From: Algibacter pectinivorans
Lineage (GTDB): Bacteria; Bacteroidota; Bacteroidia; Flavobacteriales; Flavobacteriaceae
Length of the DNA: 64,000 nucleotides
Direction of reading: 5' to 3'
Assembly: GCF_900112595.1 (NCBI RefSeq)
Contig: NZ_FOMI01000003.1
Span: 124,001-188,000 of the forward strand
This document shows positions 45,217 through 53,839 of the stretch, in pieces; the first letter of the stretch is position 1; every line of letters starts with the position of its first letter. A program made the position numbers and the translations under genes. The notes beneath the pieces were generated by a model that was not told where the DNA came from, did no database searches, and saw nothing but the letters and a program-made list of their open reading frames with translations.

Positions 45217-46401
45217 ATGAAAATATTAGCCATTGACGATCAACAATTAGTTTTATTACCACTACAAAAAAGGTTACAAGAATTAGGTTACGAAGTTATA
45301 ATAGAAACAGATGCCTACGCAGGTATTTCCATTTACAACCATGAAAACCCAGATTTAGTTATAGTAGATATTAATATGCCTAATGTTTCTGGTTTAGATA
45401 TAGTAAAATATATTAGAAACTCTAAAAACGCAGATACGCCAGTTATGGTACTATCTGGTAATACCGAGGATAATATTATCACTACTGGTTTTGAGTTAGG
45501 TATTAATGACTACATGAAAAAACCATTAAGTTTAAACGAAATTAGTGCACGTGTTAAGCGATTAATTGGAGCTCCCGAAGGCGAAAATATTGCTAGTAAT
45601 AGCAATGTTATGATTCAGGAGCGTTGCGTTGGTGTTGTGATTCCTTGTTATAACGAGGAAGAACGTTTATTAAGCAACGAGTTTATAAATTATATTGTTA
45701 AAAACTCTGGATATCACTTATGCTTTGTAAACGATGGAAGTACAGATAGAACCTTAGAGGTTTTAAAAGACTTGCAAAAAGGGCGAGAAGATTTTATTAC
45801 CGTTTACGATTGCGAAAAAAATGGCGGTAAAGCCGAAGCTGTACGTTTAGGGATGCTACACATGGCTAGAAAAGAAGATTTAGATTATATAGGGTTTTTA
45901 GATGCCGACTTATCTACCGATTTAGCAGATTTTGACGATTTAGTTAAAACCATTGAAACATCAGACTTTAAAATTGTAAGTGGTTCACGTATTTCTAGAA
46001 TGGGAGCAAACATTACTAAAGAATCTGCTCGTAAAATAATTAGTTTAAGCATTAACTATATCATCCGAAAAATTTTAAAAATGGATTTTAAAGACACACA
46101 ATGTGGTGCTAAAATTTTCCATAAAGACGTTATTAACATTGCCTTTGGCGAAAAGTTTGTAACCCAATGGATTTTCGATGTCGAAATTTTTAAAAGAATG
46201 AGCATTTATTTCGGGTTACAAAAGGCAAAATCTATGTTATGTGAGCAGCCTTTAAAGAGATGGATACATGCCGATGGTTCTAAACTTTCCATGAAAGATT
46301 CCGTAAAAATTGTTGGACAATTAGCACAAATAGCTTGGGTATATAGAGCTAAAAGGTATAAAGTAAAATCTGCAGTTGTAAACGAATTAAAATTAATATA
46401 A
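45217..46401 (+). CDS. Receiver domain fused to a GT2 glycosyltransferase (copy 2)
   Basis: 394 residues. Receiver (1-118) with D7-D8, phospho-acceptor D51, LSGN and MKKP. GT2 domain (about 135-380) with VVIPCYNEEERL, FVNDGSTDRT, metal motif DADLSTD, GSRISRMGA and CGAKIF. Very similar over the whole length to the fusion at 34453; the two copies bracket the polysaccharide genes. No membrane helix. The likely reaction is transfer of a sugar from a nucleotide donor to a polyprenyl phosphate, with phosphorylation of the receiver as a possible switch. Confidence 0.9.
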   Translation: MKILAIDDQQLVLLPLQKRLQELGYEVIIETDAYAGISIYNHENPDLVIVDINMPNVSGLDIVKYIRNSKNADTPVMVLSGNTEDNIITTGFELGINDYMKKPLSLNEISARVKRLIGAPEGENIASNSNVMIQERCVGVVIPCYNEEERLLSNEFINYIVKNSGYHLCFVNDGSTDRTLEVLKDLQKGREDFITVYDCEKNGGKAEAVRLGMLHMARKEDLDYIGFLDADLSTDLADFDDLVKTIETSDFKIVSGSRISRMGANITKESARKIISLSINYIIRKILKMDFKDTQCGAKIFHKDVINIAFGEKFVTQWIFDVEIFKRMSIYFGLQKAKSMLCEQPLKRWIHADGSKLSMKDSVKIVGQLAQIAWVYRAKRYKVKSAVVNELKLI

Positions 46402-46412
46402 CCTTAAGTTTT

Positions 46413-46886
46413 ATGGTTCGCATAGGGATAATTATCGTCTGTCATAATATCGAAAAACATATAAATGTAGATGTATTTGTAAAGCATTTTAATAAGGCCA
46501 AAAACATAGAGCTTTGCTTTGTAAATAATGCCAGTAAAGATAATACATATCAAATATTAAAAGATATTAAAGAAATAAGTAAGAAGGATTTTTCAATTTT
46601 AGATATTAAAAGGTATAAGTCCGATCAATCTGCAATTCGCTCCGGCTCAAGGTATATGTTTAGTCAATTTAATTTAAATCATATTGGTTTTGTAAGCAGT
46701 AATATTTTAATTAAAAAACAATACAGCCTTTGCAGTTTAATTAAGCATATAAGGGCAAATCAAGATTTTATTCTTCAATATAGTAAACAACTTAAAGAAG
46801 ACAATCCACCCAAACAAACCCTGTTTCAATCTGTGTTTTCAATAACCGAGTATTTAGATAAATCTAAGGTGCAATTATCAACCTAA
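46413..46886 (+). CDS. Degenerate GT2-like protein
   Basis: 157 residues. Aligns to the first half of the GT2 domain of its upstream neighbour: IIIVCHNIE for VVIPCYNEE, FVNNASKDNT for FVNDGSTDRT, and HIGFVSSNILI where the neighbour has YIGFLDADLST. The metal-binding DxD is thus lost, and the acceptor half is missing. It is probably not an active transferase. It could be a regulatory subunit or a decaying duplicate. It begins 11 bp after the fusion gene and ends at a strong shared terminator. Confidence 0.7.
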   Translation: MVRIGIIIVCHNIEKHINVDVFVKHFNKAKNIELCFVNNASKDNTYQILKDIKEISKKDFSILDIKRYKSDQSAIRSGSRYMFSQFNLNHIGFVSSNILIKKQYSLCSLIKHIRANQDFILQYSKQLKEDNPPKQTLFQSVFSITEYLDKSKVQLST

Positions 46887-46902
46887 CACTTTAGGTAATT
46901 TA

Positions 46903-46940
46903 AAAACACTCAGGCTTAGTTTAAGCCTGAGTGTTTTTTT
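46903..46940. terminator. Bidirectional terminator between convergent genes
   Basis: A perfect 16-bp stem AAAACACTCAGGCTTA/TAAGCCTGAGTGTTTT with loop GTT, with A-rich and T-rich flanks, so it can stop transcription from both sides. It lies between the 46413 gene (+) and the 46943 gene (-). Confidence 0.92.
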
Positions 46941-46942
46941 GT

Positions 46943-47476
46943 TTACCATGTAACAACTCCATTCAAGGTTAATACTTTACCGGTTTCAGTATTTTCAACG
47001 GTAGTATCGTCAAAAGTAACTTGGTTGTTTTCTTGGTCTACATTAAAGCCAGAGCCACAATCCAGTTCATCAGACCCACCGTTATAATCAGAGGCACAAA
47101 CAAAACGGTATTCTTCACCGTTTTTTATAATAATCATCGAGATCGCTTTAGTAGCAGCCGCATTATCTTCGTCATCAAACTGGGCCGTAACAATTATAAA
47201 ACTATTTACTAAGCTTGCTGTGGTTGGGTTTATTTCCCCATCCTCAATATCAATACTTTTATGCGTTAAAGTAACAGATTTGGTGGTACCCGTCTGGTAA
47301 GCGCCTTCTAAAATATTACCAACCGTTAGGCTAGTACCCACTACAGAGGTTTCTTCGCCCGATAATGTAATTGAGCCTTTGGCATTTCCAGAATCGCCAT
47401 CGGAGTCGCTACTGCAACCCATTAAGCTTAGTGAAACAACAGCACATAACATGAGGCATTTTTTAAATACATTCAT
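46943..47476 (-). CDS. Hypothetical lipoprotein
   Basis: 177 residues. Lipoprotein signal with lipobox LMGC (about residue 21), followed by an acidic SSDSDGDSG linker and a beta-rich domain. I do not recognise a family. The acidic residues after the cysteine fit the surface-export signal used by Bacteroidota lipoproteins. No operon partner. Confidence 0.65.
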   Translation of the reverse strand: MNVFKKCLMLCAVVSLSLMGCSSDSDGDSGNAKGSITLSGEETSVVGTSLTVGNILEGAYQTGTTKSVTLTHKSIDIEDGEINPTTASLVNSFIIVTAQFDDEDNAAATKAISMIIIKNGEEYRFVCASDYNGGSDELDCGSGFNVDQENNQVTFDDTTVENTETGKVLTLNGVVTW

Positions 47477-48007
47477 AAAAAAGAGATTTTAAATTATTAA
47501 TTAATAGCTATTAGTAAAACTAAAGTAAATCGTAAGATTTTCCTACCAAAAATTATTAATTGTTTAATAATGGACTTTAAATGACCACCTTACCTTATTA
47601 TTCGGTTTATTACAATGTGTATTTGGAGCTATTTCCTGCTATCCGTTATATCTTTTTTATGGGTAAGCTATGGGCTTATTAACTGTAATTTTAGGGTATA
47701 CCAAAGGATTGCTTATTTAGGCTAATTGCGGTACATAAAAAAGGATGCCACTACTATCAGGGCTAAAAAAAAACAGTTACTAGCCAGTAAAGGTGTTATT
47801 TTTAAAGTTTAGCCAACCTATTTTTTATTTAAATGTTAAAAAATGAATTCGCCATAAAATTTAACAAGGCCTTAATTGTTTGTTTCAAGTTTTTGTTTTA
47901 AATTTAGTTGATTTTCAAATAGATAGAGTCTTGTAGGTGTTTTTATTAAACTCTATTCTAATAGCTGTACCCTTTATTATTTCTGTTTAATTTAATCCTA
48001 AAGTATT
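47477..48007. other. Gene-free stretch between lipoprotein and Hsp20-like gene
   Basis: 530 bp of AT-rich sequence with no convincing gene on either strand; the longest open frames are about 30 codons. No strong hairpin or repeat found. It must contain the divergent promoters, but none matches TTG/TAnnTTTG well. Confidence 0.5.
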
Positions 48008-48406
48008 ATGTCTCCATTGTCTAAAACAAATCGTAGATTATCAAAAACCTACAAACGTTATTTTTCTAAAACAAACGAAAATCCCAATTTAAAAGTGCTA
48101 GAAACCGATTCTAGTTTTCATTACGAACTGGAAATTCCGGGTTATGTAAAAGAAGATTTTAATTTTTATATAAGTCGAGATAATTTGGTGGTTACAACCG
48201 ATAAAAGTAATTTAAAACAAACCAATGCGGGAGACGAACCTAAAAAAAAACATGCGTATTGCTACCCTTCGGCGTATTTTAAAATGAGGATTCCTTTACC
48301 TAGAAAATTATTAAAAAAGGAAATATTGGTAAATTATAAAAACAAAATCCTGAGTTTCGATCTATTAAAGCTTCAGGATCACTCCGATGAAGGTTTGTTA
48401 ATATAA
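48008..48406 (+). CDS. Small heat-shock (Hsp20/alpha-crystallin-like) protein
   Basis: 132 residues. A basic N-terminal tail (about 1-28), then an alpha-crystallin-like core with VLETDSSFHYELEIPGYVKEDF reduced here to the key EIPGYVKEDF, NLVVTTDKS and FKMRIPLPRKLLKKEI. The canonical GVL motif near the end is replaced by KILSFDL, so it is a divergent member. Expected to be an ATP-independent cytosolic holdase. Its stop is 11 bp from the convergent moaA stop. Confidence 0.7.
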   Translation: MSPLSKTNRRLSKTYKRYFSKTNENPNLKVLETDSSFHYELEIPGYVKEDFNFYISRDNLVVTTDKSNLKQTNAGDEPKKKHAYCYPSAYFKMRIPLPRKLLKKEILVNYKNKILSFDLLKLQDHSDEGLLI

Positions 48407-48417
48407 TCCATCAGTAT

Positions 48418-49425
48418 TTACCCGCCAATAGTAATCATGCTTCGGTTGTTGTTGTGCAGTTTAGGTTCCTGTAATTTTTTAAGTGTATCCATGCCACCGC
48501 GTACTTTAAATTTAGAGGCAACGGCTTTTTGTATAACAGGTTCTATGGAACCTCCAGATCTTAACGTGGTTAATAAATCCGATTCGCCAGCCGAAAATAA
48601 GCAGTTTTTTAGTTGTCCATTAGCTGTTAAACGCAATCTATTACACGAATCGCAAAACGGGTTGGTTACCGAGCTTATAATGGCAAAACTACCTTTATAG
48701 TCTTTTATTTTGTAGTTTTTGGATGTGTCGTTAGCAGCATCTTGTAAGCGTTCTACGCTGCCTTCCGCGAAAGCGTTATTAACATAAGCCATTACTTGGG
48801 CATAAGATACCATTTTACTCATATCCCATTTATTACCATCAAAAGGCATAAATTCAATAAAACGCACAGAAATTGGTAGATTTTTGGTGAAATGAATAAA
48901 ATCGATAATTTCATTATCGTTAAATCCTTTCATTAATACCGCATTTACTTTAACTGTAAAACCTTCTTTAACCAAAAGTAAAATGTTATTGTAAACCTTT
49001 TTAAACTCGTGGCGGCGCGTAATATGCCTAAATTTAGCGTCGTCCAAGGAATCTAGGCTAACATTTATTTTATTTACACCGTTGGCTTTTAAAACCCCAA
49101 TAAATTTATCGATTATCACAGCGTTGGATGTTATGGAGAGCTCAACCGGAAGTGTCGCTAACTTTTCTAAAATTACCGGAATATCTTTTCTAATTAAAGG
49201 TTCGCCACCTGTTAGCCTAATTTTAGTAACGCCATGGTCTACAAACGTTTTAGCAATTTCGTAGATTTCTTCGTAAGTCATTAATTGGCTTTTAGGCGAT
49301 AATGTTACGCCTTCTTCTGGCATACAATAGGTACAGCGTAAATTGCAACGTTCAATTAACGAAATACGAAGATAGGCATGATCTCTACCATGCGCATCTT
49401 GTAATATGTTTGTTTTGTCTTTCAT
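48418..49425 (-). CDS. moaA: GTP 3',8-cyclase, molybdenum cofactor biosynthesis
   Basis: 335 residues. Radical SAM enzyme with the N-terminal CNLRCTYC cluster (C-x3-C-x2-C) and the C-terminal second cluster CDSCNRLRLTANG...NCLFS. The double-glycine tail (GG at the end) needed for activity is present. Converts GTP to 3',8-cyclo-GTP, the first step of molybdopterin synthesis. It is the last gene of the minus-strand Moco cluster, 177 bp after the moaC-moaB fusion. Confidence 0.97.
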   Translation of the reverse strand: MKDKTNILQDAHGRDHAYLRISLIERCNLRCTYCMPEEGVTLSPKSQLMTYEEIYEIAKTFVDHGVTKIRLTGGEPLIRKDIPVILEKLATLPVELSITSNAVIIDKFIGVLKANGVNKINVSLDSLDDAKFRHITRRHEFKKVYNNILLLVKEGFTVKVNAVLMKGFNDNEIIDFIHFTKNLPISVRFIEFMPFDGNKWDMSKMVSYAQVMAYVNNAFAEGSVERLQDAANDTSKNYKIKDYKGSFAIISSVTNPFCDSCNRLRLTANGQLKNCLFSAGESDLLTTLRSGGSIEPVIQKAVASKFKVRGGMDTLKKLQEPKLHNNNRSMITIGG

Positions 49426-49602
49426 TTTTGTTTTATCTCAATTTACACTTTCACGCTCAGTCTTGGTAACTGGTTTAATTTCATTGTTTAAACTTTTTGC
49501 TTTAGCATGAATTTTAAGGTAAAGCTTATCACTACAACTAATCAAACTGCCAACTGGTGCTGAATCCTGCGACTTTTTTTCTTAGCGCCTTAGCGTAAAA
49601 AA

Positions 49603-50514
49603 CTAGTCGTGTCTTGCGCCCTTTAAAATTCTAAAAACATGTAAAACCGATGGAAATATAGCATCCATAGATTCTTTGGCTCCGTTTGTAGAGCCAGGTA
49701 AGGCTAGAACCAACGTACTGCCAATGGTTCCGGCAACACTTCTTGATAGCATTGCAAATGGCATGCGGTCTTGCCCGTAATTACGAATCGCTTCTTCAAT
49801 ACCCGGAATTCTTCTATCCAATAAGGGTATTAGAGCTTCTGGGGTAACATCTCGCCCCGAAAGTCCTGTGCCACCAGTATAAATTACCATGTCGATACCT
49901 TGTTCCTGATAGGCTTTTACCTTTTGTTGAATGGCTTCAACTTCATCTGGAATAATAACATATTCCGTTATTTTAACATCGCAGCTTTCAAGCTTAGTTA
50001 TAATCGCTTTTCCTGCCTTATCTTCTTTATGACCAGCCGAAATAGTATCGGAACACACCACAACAGCAGCTTTTAAATCTTTTCTAAATGTATCTTTAAA
50101 ATCTGATTTACCACCTTTCTTTTTCAATAATTTAATGGCGTGTATTTCTATGCCTTTATCAATAGGTTTAAGCATATCGTACATGTTTAAAGCTACAACG
50201 CTTGCACCATGCATGGCTTCAACTTCAACACCTGTTTTATAGATTGTTTTTACAGTAAATAAAACTGTTATTTCTAAATCGTTTATTTCATATTCAACAC
50301 CTGTAAATTCAATAGGTAAGGGGTGGCAATCGGGTAAAATATCGGGTGTGCGTTTTACGCCCAATAATCCAGCCGCTTTGCTCATGGCAAATACATTGCC
50401 TTTAGGAACGGTGTCGTTTTTAATAGCTTGTATTGTTTCTATTTTGCTAACCTTTACCACAGCTTGAGCAATTGCGGTTCTTAATGTTGTTACTTTATGT
50501 GTAATGTCGACCAT
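49603..50514 (-). CDS. moaCB: Bifunctional MoaC-MoaB fusion
   Basis: 303 residues. The N-terminal half (about 1-150) is MoaC (cyclic pyranopterin monophosphate synthase: PKGNVFAMSKAAGLLGVKRT, LPDCHPLPI, VEAMHGASVVALNMYD). The C-terminal half (about 155-303) is a MoaB/MogA-type domain (GGTGLSGRDVTPEAL, LPGSTNGAKE) that adenylylates molybdopterin. Joining of an early and a late step in one protein is known in several Bacteroidota. No separate mogA is seen in the window. Confidence 0.94.
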   Translation of the reverse strand: MVDITHKVTTLRTAIAQAVVKVSKIETIQAIKNDTVPKGNVFAMSKAAGLLGVKRTPDILPDCHPLPIEFTGVEYEINDLEITVLFTVKTIYKTGVEVEAMHGASVVALNMYDMLKPIDKGIEIHAIKLLKKKGGKSDFKDTFRKDLKAAVVVCSDTISAGHKEDKAGKAIITKLESCDVKITEYVIIPDEVEAIQQKVKAYQEQGIDMVIYTGGTGLSGRDVTPEALIPLLDRRIPGIEEAIRNYGQDRMPFAMLSRSVAGTIGSTLVLALPGSTNGAKESMDAIFPSVLHVFRILKGARHD

Positions 50515-50523
50515 TTTTTTGTG

Positions 50524-50582
50524 CGTTGTTTAGTTGTTTGCTGTTTAGTTGTTTTCGATTTAACGACAAACAGCTAAACAAA
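50524..50582 (-). repeat. Repeat/hairpin in the moaE-moaCB spacer
   Basis: GTTTAGTTGTTT occurs twice (50528-50539 and 50543-50554), and AAACAGCTAAAC (50568-50579) is its near-perfect inverse. It can form alternative hairpins in the transcript. There is no run of U in the transcription direction, so termination is uncertain. Confidence 0.45.
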
Positions 50583-50588
50583 ATACGT

Positions 50589-51032
50589 TTACGAGTTCAC
50601 TTTCCATTGGTGTGATTCATCTTCAAATATTTCTTTACCAAAAACAGGAACATCTGCTTTTATAGCTTCAACGATATATTCTAAAGCTTCAAAAACTACT
50701 TTTCGTCTTGGTGAAGACACAAATACAAATAAGCAAATTTCTCCTGCTTTTACAGTGCCAAGGCTGTGGTAAATATGCATGCATGTTAAATCGAATTTAG
50801 CAAAGGCGGATTCTCTAATGTCATGAAATTTCTGATTTGCCATATCTTCATAAGCGGTGTATTCAATGGCCGAAACCGTTTTACCATCAATCTCGTCTGC
50901 TCTTACTTGTCCTAAGAAAATGTTATGGGCACCAATACTTGTTTTTGTTTGGTGTTTATAAATGGAATTACCAATAAATTCTGAAGTTATGGCACCAGAT
51001 TGGAATACGTTTTTGGTTTTTTTGTTTGTCAT
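50589..51032 (-). CDS. moaE: Molybdopterin synthase catalytic subunit
   Basis: 147 residues. MoaE core with GAHNIFLGQVRADEIDGK, HSLGTVKAGE and the catalytic-lysine region around KADVPVFGKE. It pairs with MoaD (52239) to insert two sulfurs into cyclic pyranopterin monophosphate. Part of the Moco operon between moeB and moaCB. Confidence 0.93.
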   Translation of the reverse strand: MTNKKTKNVFQSGAITSEFIGNSIYKHQTKTSIGAHNIFLGQVRADEIDGKTVSAIEYTAYEDMANQKFHDIRESAFAKFDLTCMHIYHSLGTVKAGEICLFVFVSSPRRKVVFEALEYIVEAIKADVPVFGKEIFEDESHQWKVNS

Positions 51033-51098
51033 GATTATGTTTTTTTAATCTCCAAAAGGAGGTGTTTTTTTATTACTTTTTCAGGCTTATAGGTCTTT

Positions 51099-52196
51099 TT
51101 AACTTTCGTTCTTTTGCGTCGTTTTAAAAACCTTGTAAGTATCAATTATGTCCTTTGCGCCTTCTTTTAAACTAAAACAGTTTGTAATATTTGCGCGTTG
51201 CAATATTAAAACCGCGCGTTTGCTTCTTTTACCAGATTGACACAAAAGGACTTTCTTTTTATCTGTACTTATTTGGTGTAAATTGTTTTCTAAAATGCCT
51301 AACGGGATAGCCGTTACATTTAAGCCTTCAATTTTTGGTAGCTCATGTGCTTCTCTAACATCAATAAATTGGATGTTGTCTTGAGGTAATACATCGTGAA
51401 TAGAAATGGTATTAATTTCCGTTTCGCAATTAACTTCCATTTTGGTATTGTGGAAGTTTTCTTCGGTTTTTAGAACCTTAGAAACAACGTTTTTATTTCT
51501 TTTAATTTTTAAAGTGGAGGTTTTACAGGTTAAAGCATTATAGCAAAGTAGGTGTCCGGATAGGACATTGCCAATACCTAAAACTATTTTTAAAACCTCA
51601 TTAGCCTGCATACTTCCAATAATACCAGGAAGCACACCTAAAACTCCTATTTCTGAGCAATTGGGTATACTGTCTTGCGCTGGTGTATTTGGAAACAAAC
51701 AACGGTATGATGGTCCGTTATTATAATTAAAAACAGAAACTTGTCCTTCAAATTTGTAAATAGCTCCAAATACCAATGGTTTGTTTGTTATTATAGCGGC
51801 ATCATTCACTAAGTAACGCGTATCAAAATTATCTGAACCATCTACAATAATGTCATATTCATTAAAAATTACTATGGCGTTTTTATACGTTAACTGTTCC
51901 GCGTAAGCGATAATAGAAATACTATCGTTTAAATCTTCTAAACGTGTTTTTGCTGCAATGGCTTTATTTACTCCTAACGAAGATTTACCATAAAGCACCT
52001 GGCGTTGCAGGTTTGTAATATCCACCACATCAAAATCTATAACACCAAGGGTTCCAATTCCTGCTGCCGCTAGATATTGCAAAATAGGGCAGCCCAAGCC
52101 ACCAGCACCAATAACCAATACTTTAGCGTTGGAAATTTTGTCTTGACCTAGTTGACCAATTTCGGATAATATGATATGTCTGTTGTATCTACTCAT
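51099..52196 (-). CDS. moeB: MoeB/ThiF-type MoaD-activating enzyme with rhodanese domain
   Basis: 365 residues. ThiF/E1-like adenylation domain (1-245; VIGAGGLGCPILQYLAAAG, DFDVVDITNLQRQ, DGSDNFDTRYLVND) and a C-terminal rhodanese domain (about 270-365) with FIDVREAHE and an active cysteine in LLCQSGKRSKRA. It would adenylylate the MoaD C-terminus and supply sulfur. Odd point: the zinc cysteines of MoeB are mostly lost, with SYRC in place of CYRC and no CxxC after the second KIKRN segment. Fusion to rhodanese resembles eukaryotic MOCS3. Confidence 0.9.
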   Translation of the reverse strand: MSRYNRHIILSEIGQLGQDKISNAKVLVIGAGGLGCPILQYLAAAGIGTLGVIDFDVVDITNLQRQVLYGKSSLGVNKAIAAKTRLEDLNDSISIIAYAEQLTYKNAIVIFNEYDIIVDGSDNFDTRYLVNDAAIITNKPLVFGAIYKFEGQVSVFNYNNGPSYRCLFPNTPAQDSIPNCSEIGVLGVLPGIIGSMQANEVLKIVLGIGNVLSGHLLCYNALTCKTSTLKIKRNKNVVSKVLKTEENFHNTKMEVNCETEINTISIHDVLPQDNIQFIDVREAHELPKIEGLNVTAIPLGILENNLHQISTDKKKVLLCQSGKRSKRAVLILQRANITNCFSLKEGAKDIIDTYKVFKTTQKNES

Positions 52197-52238
52197 TATT
52201 CGTATTAAGGCAGGAATCTTATCCTACCAGTTATTTTT

Positions 52239-52472
52239 TTAACCTCCTGCAAAAGGTGGTAATAAGGCAATTTCGGCACCTGTTAATTTGGTTTCTTTCG
52301 AAACGAGTTCTTGATTTTGCGCCACTTGAAAATCTTTAGTTTTTAAGGTGTTGTATTTTCTATAAAGGGTTTCTAAAAGTTCATAAATATATGTTCCGGA
52401 AACTTCTAATGTTTCTTCTTCAATATGAGTGATTTCGGTTAATTGCCCGAAATATTTAATGATTATTTGCAT
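52239..52472 (-). CDS. moaD: Molybdopterin synthase sulfur carrier subunit
   Basis: 77 residues, beta-grasp fold. It ends in LLPPFAGG, the Gly-Gly tail that is adenylylated and thiocarboxylated. Its start overlaps the end of mobA by 17 nt, showing translational coupling. Confidence 0.92.
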   Translation of the reverse strand: MQIIIKYFGQLTEITHIEEETLEVSGTYIYELLETLYRKYNTLKTKDFQVAQNQELVSKETKLTGAEIALLPPFAGG

Positions 52473-53040
52473 CTTTAATGGCTTTTAATTCGGTTTTAGT
52501 ATTTACATTCATGGTTGTAATTTCATTTTCTTTTTCTAAAATGACGTTTTTGGATTTACAGCTTTTAATAGCTACCCGTAAACGTCTTTCATCATGTTTT
52601 AAAAATGTATTAAAGGTCTGGGCAACGTCTTTTTTATACAAGGCTATTAATGGCATGCTTTTACCATTGCTCTCTACTTGAATAATTTCGTGATAATCAT
52701 CAATATTATCAATTAGCTTTTCAAGTATTTGGGTATTAATCAACGGAATATCGCAACTTAAAATTAAATTATAATCTGTTGAAGACGCTTTTAAACCTGA
52801 GCATATTCCTGCAACGGGTCCTGCATTTTTAGTGATGTCGGTAATGCGTTTTAATCCGAAAACATCATAATCAGCATTATCCGAAACAATTATAATTTCG
52901 GAAACTAACGGTGATAAAGCATCAATGCTATATTGCACAAAAGGTTTGTTGTTTAGTAGTAGAAAACCTTTGTCTGTACCCATGCGGGAGCTTTTTCCAC
53001 CAGCTAAAATAATGCCTGTTATGTTTTTTTTGTGTATCAT
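52456..53040 (-). CDS. mobA: Molybdenum cofactor guanylyltransferase
   Basis: 194 residues. Nucleotidyltransferase signature GIILAGGKSSRMGTDKG at the N-terminus, then NAGPVAGICSGL and SCDIPLI. It attaches GMP to Mo-molybdopterin to give the MGD needed by the nitrate reductase and the YdeP-like enzyme. It directly abuts the TauE-like gene and overlaps moaD. Confidence 0.93.
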   Translation of the reverse strand: MIHKKNITGIILAGGKSSRMGTDKGFLLLNNKPFVQYSIDALSPLVSEIIIVSDNADYDVFGLKRITDITKNAGPVAGICSGLKASSTDYNLILSCDIPLINTQILEKLIDNIDDYHEIIQVESNGKSMPLIALYKKDVAQTFNTFLKHDERRLRVAIKSCKSKNVILEKENEITTMNVNTKTELKAIKDANNH

Positions 53041-53781
53041 TTAAGTGAAAAATAATTTGCCACAGGCAATGATTAATACAAAGGCCAAAATATATCGTAA
53101 ACGTTGGTTATTAATTATTTTACTACCATAATAACCACCTAAAACCCCTCCAACTAGTGCAATGGCAACCAATAGGAAGGATTCTTTTTGTATAGTTACG
53201 CCACTGTTTAGTTGGCCTATTAAACCTGCAGCCGAATTAACCCAAATAAAAAGCGCCGAAACTGCCGCGGCTTCTTTCATTTTACCCCAATGTAATAGCA
53301 GAATTATAGGCGTTAATATAATGCCTCCACCAATGCCAATAAGCCCAGAAAAGAAGCCTATAATACCACCTGTAATTAAACCTTGCCAAAGTTTAATAGG
53401 TTTTATACTATTGCTTTCTTTACCAAATACGTTTAGCATTTTTAGAATAGCAAAGACTAATAATATGGCAAGTATTTTTTTGTAAATAGAGGCATCAACC
53501 TCCAAAGTACCACCCAAATAAGCGAGTGGGATGGAAGCTATAGCAAATGATATGAATAACTTTTTATTAAAATGACCCGCTTTGTAATAGTAGTAAAATG
53601 AGATGCCTGCAACAAAAAGATTTAACAATAGGGCAGTAGGTTTCATGGTTTCGGGAGCAAAAGAAAACAACGCCATTAAGGCTAAATAACCACTAGCACC
53701 GCCATGACCAACGCTGGCGTATAAAAAGGATACCACAGGCAGGATTAATAGAAAGAGATATATGTTTTCGGTTTGTAACAC
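53041..53781 (-). CDS. TauE/SafE-family anion permease in the Moco operon
   Basis: 246 residues, about 8 transmembrane helices. The family pattern appears in both halves (GHGGASGYLALMAL and GIGGGIILTPIILLL). Members move sulfite, sulfoacetate or other anions. No modABC molybdate importer is seen in the window, and this gene is enclosed by modE-like and mobA genes with no gap to mobA. Molybdate, or a sulfur oxyanion linked to MoaD sulfuration, are plausible substrates. That is inference from position. Confidence 0.85.
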   Translation of the reverse strand: MLQTENIYLFLLILPVVSFLYASVGHGGASGYLALMALFSFAPETMKPTALLLNLFVAGISFYYYYKAGHFNKKLFISFAIASIPLAYLGGTLEVDASIYKKILAILLVFAILKMLNVFGKESNSIKPIKLWQGLITGGIIGFFSGLIGIGGGIILTPIILLLHWGKMKEAAAVSALFIWVNSAAGLIGQLNSGVTIQKESFLLVAIALVGGVLGGYYGSKIINNQRLRYILAFVLIIACGKLFFT

Positions 53782-53839
53782 TAAAAATTAAATTTTAATA
53801 ACTAAATTCCAAAGCTTACGTAAAATGGTATGCGATGTT

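Noticed and set aside
47582-47683. 33-codon open frame in the 47477-48007 gap
   Set aside because: Short, no recognisable features, no promoter or conserved neighbour; compatible with chance.
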